Shown: one piece after another, positions 57,759-64,000 of the stretch
Numbering within the stretch: the first letter of the stretch is position 1
Layout of the letters: each line of letters starts with the position of its first letter
Assembly: GCF_000423465.1 (NCBI RefSeq)
Contig: NZ_KE384021.1
Location: 435,115-499,114, forward strand
Source of the DNA: Propionicicella superfundia DSM 22317
GTDB taxonomy: Bacteria > Actinomycetota > Actinomycetes > Propionibacteriales > Propionibacteriaceae
Direction of reading: 5' to 3'
Length of the DNA: 64,000 nucleotides
Notes under the pieces: generated by a model
Databases searched by the model: none
What the model was told of the DNA's origin: nothing
The model's input: the letters and a program-made list of their open reading frames with translations, nothing else
Translations under genes and position numbers: made by a program

Positions 57759-59111
57759 CTAGTCGCCCTGGGAGCCCCAGTATCCGTCGGCGGCGAACAG
57801 CTCGTCGAGGCACTCGTCGAAGATGCCCGTCTCGTAGGCGAAGTCGAGAACGGTGTACCGGTTCCGGATGGTCTGGGCCGCGAGGTAGGCGGCGCGCATG
57901 TCGGCCAGCGTGAGGCCCACATCGCGCGGATGCGTCGGCGCGGCGAGCACCCGGAGCTGGTCGGCGAACTCGGAGGCGGGCTGCAACTGCTCCCGCAGCT
58001 CCTGCGACAGGGTCGGCCACACCTCCTTGGCCAGGTTCAGCCGTGCGCGCATGGCCTCGGCGTCGACGTGCTTCGCGAGGCTCTGGGCGACCGCCTCGTC
58101 CACGAGGTCGGGGTGCGGGAAGACGCTGCGGACGTACGCCTCGCGCTCCTGCTCCGTCGGCCAGGATGCCAGCCGGGCCTCGACATCCAAGGTGCTGAGG
58201 TCGCGGGCGAGGATCCGCTCGTACAGTGCCGCGATGGCGACCGTGCCGAGGCCGACCTTGAGCCCGTGCGACAGCGGCGGGTCCCAGTCGCCGCCCAGGT
58301 GCAGCATCTCCCAGTAGTGCGACATGATGTGCTCGGCGCCCGAGCCGACCCGCGACGAGTTGTAGGCCTGGATCGTGAGTCCGGACAGGATGAGCGCCTG
58401 CCCGAGCTCCGCGGTCGCGTCGGGGTCGCCTGCTGCGACCTCGCCGGCACGCGCGAGCGCGTGGCGGAACGGCTCCTGCAGGAACGGCCAGAGCGTCCAG
58501 TCGATGGCCTCGATGCCGAGGCGATCGGCGATCAGCCAGCACGCGCCGGACGGGATCTTGCCCAAGAGGTCGCCGTAGCCGCTGGCGCGCATGATGGCGG
58601 GGGCCGAACCGAGCACCTCCGAGTCGGCCACGAGGGCGATCGGCGCGTCGCACGGAAGATTCTTCTTGTACCCGTTGACGGTGATCGGCGCGCCGGACGC
58701 CACGTAGCCGTCCATCGAGGACGCCGTCGCGACGACCATGTAGCGGCGTCCCAGAAGCGACGAGGCGCGCTTCACGAGATCGTTGATCGTGCCGGATCCG
58801 ACCGCGATGGCCGCGACGTCGAGCGGCTCGAGGAAGGCTTTCACCAACTCGACGTTCTCGGCCGTCGCCTGCACGCGCGTCGGGTTGCCCGGCACGCGGA
58901 GCGCGTCGAGCACCGGGCGGCCGGTGGCACGAAGGGCGGCGTCGACGCGCTCCCCGGCCACCCCCCACGTGATGTCGTCGGCGACGACGACCACGGCCGC
59001 GTCCCCGAAGTGGGTGGTGACGACCTCGGCCAGATGGGTGAGGGCATCAGGCCCGATCACCACCTGTTTTGTCAGTGTCGCCAGTGGAAGAGCGGCATCG
59101 ATCACGCTCAC
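57759..59111 (-). CDS. sn-Glycerol-1-phosphate dehydrogenase-type enzyme (AraM/EgsA family)
   Basis: A 450-residue iron/nickel-type alcohol dehydrogenase of the DHQ-synthase fold. The NAD(P) site is VAAIAVGSGTINDLVKRASS; the family motifs are VVATASSMDGYVASGAPI and MRASGYGDLLGK. The metal-binding His residues are in GSGAEHIMSHYWEML. In Bacillus AraM is a Ni-dependent glycerol-1-phosphate dehydrogenase, but this one is about 50 residues longer, with an extended C-terminus. It is third in the leftward arm after the RuBisCO-like and FGGY kinase genes, each separated by a hairpin. The true substrate may be another polyol phosphate. GTG 59111 follows GAAGGAAC. Confidence 0.83.
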   Translation of the reverse strand: MSVIDAALPLATLTKQVVIGPDALTHLAEVVTTHFGDAAVVVVADDITWGVAGERVDAALRATGRPVLDALRVPGNPTRVQATAENVELVKAFLEPLDVAAIAVGSGTINDLVKRASSLLGRRYMVVATASSMDGYVASGAPITVNGYKKNLPCDAPIALVADSEVLGSAPAIMRASGYGDLLGKIPSGACWLIADRLGIEAIDWTLWPFLQEPFRHALARAGEVAAGDPDATAELGQALILSGLTIQAYNSSRVGSGAEHIMSHYWEMLHLGGDWDPPLSHGLKVGLGTVAIAALYERILARDLSTLDVEARLASWPTEQEREAYVRSVFPHPDLVDEAVAQSLAKHVDAEAMRARLNLAKEVWPTLSQELREQLQPASEFADQLRVLAAPTHPRDVGLTLADMRAAYLAAQTIRNRYTVLDFAYETGIFDECLDELFAADGYWGSQGD

Positions 59112-59167
59112 GGTTCGTTCCTTCTCTGCGTTCGGTTACTTGTTTCGCCTGTGTTGTCTTCGTGGAA

Positions 59168-59200
59168 GGGGGCCGTGGGCACCTGCTGCCCACGGCCCCC
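59168..59200. terminator. 14-bp hairpin between the kinase and dehydrogenase genes
   Basis: GGGGGCCGTGGGCA and TGCCCACGGCCCCC pair perfectly around CCTGC, 8 nt after the minus-strand kinase stop. It should stop or attenuate read-through into the dehydrogenase gene. Confidence 0.8.
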
Positions 59201-59207
59201 GCTCGGC

Positions 59208-60710
59208 TCAGATCTCCTGGCCGATCTTCTTCGTCCAGCCCATCGTGAGCTCCCGAGCCTCACGCCAGCCGTGGTAGTGCGCATCGGCCCAGTCCTTGGA
59301 CTGCTGCGGCTCGAAGACCCGCTCGGCCTGCCACTGGGAGGCCAGGTGGTCGAGCGACTCGAAGATGCCGGTCGTCAGGCCGGAGAGCAGCATCGTGCCG
59401 AAGACCGTCGCCTCGGAGATCCGCGGCCGCACGACCGGGATCTGGAGGATGTCGGCCTGCAACTGGCACAGCAGGTTGTTCTTCACGGCGCCACCGTCGA
59501 CCCGCAGCTCGGGGATGGCGTGAAGACCGCTGGCCAGGAAGGCGTCCACGAGGTCGCGCGTCTGGTACGCCATCGACTCGACCGCGGCGCGGATGATGTG
59601 CAGGCGCGTGGTCGCGTTGCTGATGCCGGCGATGACCGCACGGGCGTAGGGATCCCACGCCGGGGCGCCGAGACCGGTGAAGGCGGGCACGAGGTACACG
59701 CCGCCGGTGTCGGGAACCTGGCCCGCGTACCACTCCGAGTCGGGAGCGGCGTGGATCAGGTTGAGGTCGTCGCGCAGCCACTGCATGGTCTTGCCCATGG
59801 CGAAGAGGACGCCTTCGATCTCGTACGTCTTCTGGCCCTGCACCTTCCATGCGACGGACGCCGTCAGGCCGTCCACGCGGGCGACCTCGGCGCCGACGTT
59901 GATGTCGAACACGCCGGCGGTGCCGTACGTCATCTTGCACTGACCCGGCGAGTACGCCGCCTGGCCGAACAGGCCTGCCTGCTGGTCGCCCAGCACCGAC
60001 GCGATGGGCACGGGCGAGCCGAAGGACGCCTCGATGTCGCCGAAGATCGAGTCGGACGGGACGATGTCGGCGAGGAGATGCCGCGGGATGCCGTAGGCCT
60101 CGAGCAGCTCGGCGTCCCAGTCGAGGTCCTCCATGCTCATCATCATCGTGCGGGCACCGTTGCTCACATCGGTGACGAAGGACTTGCGGCCGGTGAGGTT
60201 CCAGATGAGCCACGTGTCGATCGTGCCGGCGAGGAGCTCGCCCTTCTCGGCACGCTCGCGGGCGCCCTCGACGTTGTCGAGGATCCAGGCGATCTTGGAG
60301 GCCGAGTAGTAGGCGTCGGGGATCAGGCCGGTGCTCTCCTCGATCTTGTCGGCGAGGCCCTTCTCGACCCACTTCTCGACGACGGGCGTGCTCTGGCGGG
60401 AGGCCCACACGATCGCGTTGTAGATCGGGCGGCCGGTGTCCTTCTCCCACACCAGCGCGGTCTCGCGCTGGTTCGTGATGGCGACCGCGGTGAGATCGGC
60501 GGGCGTCAGCTTCGCCTGCCGCAGGGCGGCACGCATCGTCTCGTACTGAACGGTGAGGATTTCCATCGGATCGTGTTCGATCCACCCCGGCCGCGGGTAG
60601 TGCTGCGTGAGCTCGCCGGCAGCGAGCCCCAGGACGTTGCTGTTCTCGTCGATGATGAACGTGCGGGCGCCGGTCGTGCCCTCGTCGATGCCGAGGATGT
60701 ACTTAGCCAT
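59208..60710 (-). CDS. glpK: FGGY carbohydrate kinase, glycerol-kinase type
   Basis: A 500-residue kinase. GIDEGTTGARTFIID and GTAGVFDINVG are the phosphate motifs. The glycerol contacts of E. coli GlpK have counterparts: NQRET (Arg/Glu near 82-83), VWASRQST (Trp, near 102; the second Arg of the usual CRRT is Gln), YYSASKIAWIL (Tyr) and SVLGDQQAGLFGQ (Asp). It therefore phosphorylates glycerol or a similar short polyol. Its company (RuBisCO-like protein, dehydrogenase, TPI-like, aldolase) suggests a dedicated catabolic paralogue. ATG 60710 follows AAAGG. Specificity is not proven. Confidence 0.85.
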   Translation of the reverse strand: MAKYILGIDEGTTGARTFIIDENSNVLGLAAGELTQHYPRPGWIEHDPMEILTVQYETMRAALRQAKLTPADLTAVAITNQRETALVWEKDTGRPIYNAIVWASRQSTPVVEKWVEKGLADKIEESTGLIPDAYYSASKIAWILDNVEGARERAEKGELLAGTIDTWLIWNLTGRKSFVTDVSNGARTMMMSMEDLDWDAELLEAYGIPRHLLADIVPSDSIFGDIEASFGSPVPIASVLGDQQAGLFGQAAYSPGQCKMTYGTAGVFDINVGAEVARVDGLTASVAWKVQGQKTYEIEGVLFAMGKTMQWLRDDLNLIHAAPDSEWYAGQVPDTGGVYLVPAFTGLGAPAWDPYARAVIAGISNATTRLHIIRAAVESMAYQTRDLVDAFLASGLHAIPELRVDGGAVKNNLLCQLQADILQIPVVRPRISEATVFGTMLLSGLTTGIFESLDHLASQWQAERVFEPQQSKDWADAHYHGWREARELTMGWTKKIGQEI

Positions 60711-60833
60711 GTGTTTGCCTTTCAACGGTGAAAGTGGCCGGTCTTCGAATATGGACGGGGCCTGGTGCGTGGAACCCGTCCGGTGGTGCTGGGGGGACTA
60801 GTCGTGTCGGTCGTCGTGCATCGTTCGACCGCA

Positions 60834-60855
60834 CCCGGGACGTCACGGTCCCGGG
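60834..60855. terminator. Hairpin between the RuBisCO-like and kinase genes
   Basis: CCCGGGAC and GTCCCGGG pair around a 6-nt loop, 20 nt beyond the stop of the RuBisCO-like gene on the minus strand. Confidence 0.65.
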
Positions 60856-60874
60856 CTGACGGACGGGCTGCCCG

Positions 60875-62149
60875 CTAGTCCTGCACCCCCCACAGATCGA
60901 TGGCAGCCCCGAGTTCGGCGTATTGCCGTGCCGCCTCGCGGAGGTCCCTCCCTTCCTGAACGGCGGCGATGGCCTGGTGGAAGGCGCGGACGCCTGCGGC
61001 CGGGCCTTGGGGATGGCCCGCGATGGAGCCACCCGCTCCCAGGACGATGTCAGCGCCGAGATCGTCCAGGTAGCGCTTCAAGGTGCCGGGGTGAACCCCG
61101 CCACCGATGACCGGCATGGCCGGCTTCAGCCCCGGGCGAGGTGTGGAGATCGCCCGGGTGGTCTGGAGGTACGCGAGCCGACGCAGGGGGTAGCCGCCGA
61201 ACGGTGTCGTCACGAGGACGAGGTCGCACCCGGCGAGCCGCGGGAACAGGCCGGTGGCCAGCGCTGCCGTGGTCCCCGAATCGGGACCCTCGAAGTACAC
61301 GGCCGAACCGGCGAAGTGCCCGAGGACGGGCACGCCGATCTCGGCGGCGAGCTCCTGCACCGTGCCGTACCCGACGGTCGCGTACGTCACCATGACGGCG
61401 CGTGCGCCCGCATCGACCGCACGCCTCGCGTTGTCGCGGACCCGGCTCGGGTTGTCGGTCACGTTGCAGATGTAGATCGTCTCGTGACCGGTCTCCTCGA
61501 AGGCCTGCCGGGCTGCGGTCGTGTAGGCCTTGACCCGGTCGGCGATGGGCGAGAACGGCGGGTTGCCGAGCAGCTCGTCGTCCTTGATGAGATCGATGCC
61601 GCCGAGGGCCACCTCGCGGAAGATCGCCGCGCCCGCCTCGGGCGACAACCCGGTGCACGGCTTGATCATGTTCAGAAGGAGGGGACGGTCGTGCACCCCC
61701 ACCAGGTCGCGAACGCCCGCCATGCCGAACCGCGGCCCGCCGAACTGCTCGGCGTAGCCGTCGGGGAACTGGAGGTCGACGAGCTTGGCCGTCACGGACG
61801 TGGAGGCGTCGTTGCCCAGCAGTGTGGTGAACAGCATCGGGAAGTTCGCCCCGAAGTTCACGGTCGGCAGTGCGATGGTGAGCAGGTAGCCGAGGCGCTG
61901 CGGCGGCTCAGGGCCGTCGACGTCGATCGGCGGTACCTGCGTGATGGAGACGACACGTCCACTGTGTCGCTCTCGCATCTCGTCGGTGACGCCGGGCACC
62001 TCCACCCAGGTGCCGATGGTCTGGCCGATCGCGAACGCACGGGCCTTGGCCGTGACGTCGACGGACGCGTCCAGTTCGAGGTAGTAGGTTGCAAGCAGGA
62101 AGTCCTCGTGGCGAATCGCCTCGATGGACACGTGCACGTCGAACACCAT
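60875..62149 (-). CDS. RuBisCO-like protein (form IV)
   Basis: A 424-residue RuBisCO-superfamily protein. It retains the K175-type lysine (NMIKPCTGL, Lys163), the carbamylated-lysine metal site GGIDLIKDDE (Lys189, Asp191, Glu192) and the phosphate loops VIGGGVHPG and LGAGGSIAGHP. The loop 6 lysine that RuBisCO needs for CO2 fixation is missing (LVTTPFGGYP), and KPK is KPC. It thus binds Mg2+ and a sugar phosphate for an enolisation, decarboxylation or isomerisation, as RuBisCO-like proteins in D-apionate and methylthioribulose pathways do. ATG 62149 follows AAGGGCGG. It heads the leftward arm. Confidence 0.88.
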   Translation of the reverse strand: MVFDVHVSIEAIRHEDFLLATYYLELDASVDVTAKARAFAIGQTIGTWVEVPGVTDEMRERHSGRVVSITQVPPIDVDGPEPPQRLGYLLTIALPTVNFGANFPMLFTTLLGNDASTSVTAKLVDLQFPDGYAEQFGGPRFGMAGVRDLVGVHDRPLLLNMIKPCTGLSPEAGAAIFREVALGGIDLIKDDELLGNPPFSPIADRVKAYTTAARQAFEETGHETIYICNVTDNPSRVRDNARRAVDAGARAVMVTYATVGYGTVQELAAEIGVPVLGHFAGSAVYFEGPDSGTTAALATGLFPRLAGCDLVLVTTPFGGYPLRRLAYLQTTRAISTPRPGLKPAMPVIGGGVHPGTLKRYLDDLGADIVLGAGGSIAGHPQGPAAGVRAFHQAIAAVQEGRDLREAARQYAELGAAIDLWGVQD

Positions 62150-62170
62150 ATTGCCGCCCTTGGTAATGGT

Positions 62171-62188
62171 CTGTACATGACCATACAG
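62171..62188. promoter_or_regulatory. Operator palindrome between the two arms of the carbohydrate cluster
   Basis: CTGTA and TACAG are inverted arms around CATGACCA; TGGT/ACCA (62167 and 62180) gives a second, overlapping pair. The position between divergent genes and the form suggest a GntR- or DeoR-type repressor. No regulator gene is visible in the window. Confidence 0.55.
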
Positions 62189-62231
62189 GTAGGGTGTGGC
62201 CAGTCAAGTGCTCATGGGAGAGACTTTGCAT

Positions 62232-63020
62232 ATGTTGCCAAAGCAGCTGATCGGGTGTAGTTCGAAGAGCTATTTCTCACTCGCGGACGCGCGTCGTTGG
62301 GCGGAGGTCGCCCGGCCCAGGATTCTGGAGGACGGCGGTGACGGCGTCTACCTGTGCGTTCCGTACCCGCTCGTCCCGCTGTTCACCGACGCGTTCGCCG
62401 GTACCGCCGCCGAGGTGGGCGTCCAGGACGTGTCGCAGTACGGCTTCGGCGCGTACACCGGTGAGGTCAGCGCGGGCCTGTTGGCCGAGATGGGCGTCCG
62501 CTACGTCATGCTCGGCCACCCGGAGCGCAAGCGGTACCTGCGTGAGACCGATCAGATGATCGCCAAGAAGACCATGCAGGCCGTGAACGCCGGCATCGTG
62601 CCCGTCCTCATCGTGGGCGAGCCGTCGCCCGACGACGATTCGCGCCCCATCATCCAGCACCAGTGCGAGTCGGCGCTGGGCGGCCTGCCGTCGGGCGCCG
62701 AGGTGCTCATCGCGTACGAGCCGGTGTGGGCCATCGGACAGCCCGAGCCCGCGCCTCCGTCCCACATCGTGAGGGTGGTCTCGATCCTGCGCGACGTCTT
62801 GTCCCGATTCGACGCCGACACGCGCATCGTCTACGGCGGCAGCGCCGCGGTCGGCACGTTCAGCGACATCGCGGCCGCCGCCGACGACCCGGCAGGGGTC
62901 CCCGACGGGATCTTCCTCGGGCGCAGCGGCCTCGATCCTCACGGCTTCCTCGCCACCCTCGCCGAAGTCCGCGCCGCCACGAGCAGCGCAGCCGCGAGCA
63001 GCGCCGCCACAAGCAGCTAG
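62232..63020 (+). CDS. Triose-phosphate isomerase homologue with altered active-site loops
   Basis: A 262-residue TIM barrel. The catalytic His is in MLGHPERKRYL (His96) and the Glu in AYEPVWAIG (Glu163), with Lys12 in CSSKSYF. But the usual GNWKMN reads GCSSKS, GHSERR reads GHPERK, and the flexible loop that grips the phosphate (GTGK) reads QPEP. A C-terminal Ala/Ser tail is disordered. The changes suggest isomerisation of a larger or different phosphate, as with tetrulose-phosphate isomerases in tetritol pathways. ATG 62232 follows GGGAGAG. It leads the rightward arm. Confidence 0.83.
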   Translation: MLPKQLIGCSSKSYFSLADARRWAEVARPRILEDGGDGVYLCVPYPLVPLFTDAFAGTAAEVGVQDVSQYGFGAYTGEVSAGLLAEMGVRYVMLGHPERKRYLRETDQMIAKKTMQAVNAGIVPVLIVGEPSPDDDSRPIIQHQCESALGGLPSGAEVLIAYEPVWAIGQPEPAPPSHIVRVVSILRDVLSRFDADTRIVYGGSAAVGTFSDIAAAADDPAGVPDGIFLGRSGLDPHGFLATLAEVRAATSSAAASSAATSS

Positions 63021-63030
63021 GAGTCACGAA

Positions 63031-63888
63031 ATGCCTGTCGCCAACACCCTCGAACTCGTCCGCGCCGCCCAGGCCGGCGGGTATGCGATCCCTGCGGTCA
63101 ACATCGTCGACGAACTCTCCATGCGTGCGGTCGTCGAGGCGGCCGAGGAGGCGCGGTCCGCGATCATCCTGCAGACGTCCGTCAAGACCGTGAAGGCGTC
63201 GGGGGCCGAGCCCCTGTCCTTCCTCGCGAGCCACCTCGCCGATCGGTCCAGCGTGCCGGTCGCCCTGCACCTGGACCACTGCCCCGACCGGGCGGTCATC
63301 ACGACCGCCATCGAGGGCGGATGGTCGTCAGTGCTGTTCGACGCGTCGGACCGGCCCCTCGACGCGGCCCGTGCCGAGACGGCGGAGGTGTGCGCCGAGG
63401 CGCACGCCGCCGGAGTCACGGTCGAGTCCGAGATCGAGAACATCGTCGGGGTCGAGGACGGCGTCGGCAGCGACGAGCTCACCCATTCGTACTCCGTCCC
63501 GACGCTGCTCGAGGTGGCGCAGGAGACGGGCACGGACCTGCTCGCGCCGCAACTGGGCACGGCTCACGGGCTGTACAAGGCGGATCCGGTCCTGCGCTTC
63601 GACCGGGTGCGCGAGATCCGTGCTCTGAGCGACATCCCGGTCGTCCTCCACGGAGGCACCGGCCTGTCGCCGGCCGACTTCGGCGAGTTCATCGCCGCCG
63701 GCGTCGGCAAGATCAACATCTCGACCGCGCTCAAGCTGGCGTACATGAAGGCGTGCAAGGCCCACCTCGAAGAGGCCGAGCGCGTCGGCAAGTGGGAGCC
63801 GGTGAAGATGTTCGACCAGGTCAAGCTCGCCCTCGTGACCGAGATCGGCGCCCACATCGCGCTGTTCGGCTCGGGCGGGAAGATCTGA
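63031..63888 (+). CDS. Class II fructose-bisphosphate / ketose-bisphosphate aldolase
   Basis: A 285-residue zinc aldolase. Zn ligands are in VALHLDHCPD and VVLHGGTGLSP, with ESEIENIVGVEDG and QLGTAHGLYK between them and VGKINISTALK at the phosphate. The small size and GatY/KbaY-like pattern fit enzymes that cleave ketose-1-phosphates or 1,6-bisphosphates to dihydroxyacetone phosphate plus an aldehyde. The usual DHH or DHHES after HLDH is CPDRA. It follows the TPI homologue by 10 bp, with AGGAGTC before ATG 63031. It probably forms the cleavage step of the cluster. Confidence 0.88.
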   Translation: MPVANTLELVRAAQAGGYAIPAVNIVDELSMRAVVEAAEEARSAIILQTSVKTVKASGAEPLSFLASHLADRSSVPVALHLDHCPDRAVITTAIEGGWSSVLFDASDRPLDAARAETAEVCAEAHAAGVTVESEIENIVGVEDGVGSDELTHSYSVPTLLEVAQETGTDLLAPQLGTAHGLYKADPVLRFDRVREIRALSDIPVVLHGGTGLSPADFGEFIAAGVGKINISTALKLAYMKACKAHLEEAERVGKWEPVKMFDQVKLALVTEIGAHIALFGSGGKI

Positions 63889-63890
63889 AC

Positions 63891-64000
63891 GTGGGGAAGG
63901 CGCTGCTCCTGGATTGCGACGGCGTCCTCGCCGACACCGAGGAGTTCGGACACCTCGTGGCCTTCAACCAGGTGTTCGACGAGTTCGGATACCCGTTCCG
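63891..64000 (+). CDS. HAD-family sugar phosphatase, CbbY-like, N-terminal part
   Basis: The first 36 codons before the right edge read ALLLDCDGVLADTEEFGHLV AFN in essence: the DxDGxxxDTE motif of CbbY-type HAD phosphatases, followed by the cap helix with VFDEFGYPFR. CbbY proteins dephosphorylate misfire sugar bisphosphates such as xylulose-1,5-bisphosphate around RuBisCO. Its association here with a RuBisCO-like gene is therefore suggestive. GTG 63891 begins 2 nt after the aldolase stop, so it is translationally linked. The rest is outside the window. Confidence 0.75.
   Translation, partial: MGKALLLDCDGVLADTEEFGHLVAFNQVFDEFGYPF

Noticed and set aside
57651-60731. 1026-codon plus-strand frame
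   Set aside because: Antisense of the dehydrogenase and kinase genes, which carry clear catalytic motifs.
62172-62196. Upstream starts for the TPI homologue
   Set aside because: They overlap the operator and promoter; ATG 62232 has a good Shine-Dalgarno sequence and fits the family's start.
1-64000. CRISPR array or prophage structural genes
   Set aside because: No regularly spaced repeats and no phage head, tail or lysis genes were seen.

Overview
The window is about 64 kb of high-GC DNA from an actinobacterium (Actinomycetota). The evidence is: strong GC bias at third codon positions, with long spurious antisense frames; a mycothiol-type DinB/maleylpyruvate-isomerase protein; DUF3027, DUF2530, DUF5134 and SigC-type families typical of the phylum; a MoeA-like/RimJ/membrane-protein arrangement as in Corynebacterium and Mycobacterium; and many genes whose start codon lies 6-7 nt after a TANNNT box, the geometry of leaderless mRNAs. 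I cannot fix the genus.

Layout. 1-5.1 kb: end of a moeA/glp-like gene, rimJ, a probable Cys/Met leader peptide, metY-metX, a GlpR-like membrane protein and tRNA-Ala(CGC). 5.07-10.66 kb: a 5.6-kb island between two copies of a 33-bp repeat derived from the 3' half of that tRNA. It carries a large serine recombinase and a TIR / TIR-like / RipA-type membrane protein / DUF7701 cassette that looks like an uncharacterised defence module. 10.7-12.0 kb: transposase debris, including an internally deleted IS3 element. 12-19.3 kb: regulator-target pairs (HxlR-oxidoreductase, TetR-MFS, TetR-DUF1304), each with a palindrome in the divergent gap, plus a GT-C-like membrane protein.

19.3-27.8 kb: metal homeostasis. 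CmtR with its P1B ATPase is followed by a probable copper block (DUF5134, SigC-like sigma factor, zinc-finger protein with a metallothionein-like tail, CopA, CopD-CtaG). 27.9-33.3 kb: a NarL-type two-component system surrounded by three leftward units (a tandem DUF pair, two tiny membrane proteins, an MFS exporter) whose upstream regions share the same paired palindromes, so this looks like a local regulon. 33-50 kb: mostly housekeeping and transport genes, including a TetR-controlled ABC pair, a transglutaminase-like protein, acyl-CoA synthetase, LpdA-like flavoprotein and a MacB-type exporter. 51-53.6 kb: an AbiEi/AbiEii toxin-antitoxin cassette sits inside, and has deleted part of, a metallophosphoesterase gene; the toxin reading frame is fused to the phosphoesterase remnant. 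53.6-57.6 kb: conserved actinobacterial genes and an NCS2 purine permease.

57.7-64.0 kb: a divergent carbohydrate cluster. Leftward are a RuBisCO-like protein, a glycerol-kinase-type FGGY kinase and an sn-glycerol-1-phosphate-dehydrogenase-type enzyme. Rightward are a divergent triose-phosphate-isomerase homologue, a class II aldolase and the start of a CbbY-type HAD phosphatase. A palindrome lies between the two arms. Together they look like a catabolic route for an unidentified polyol or sugar via phosphorylated intermediates.
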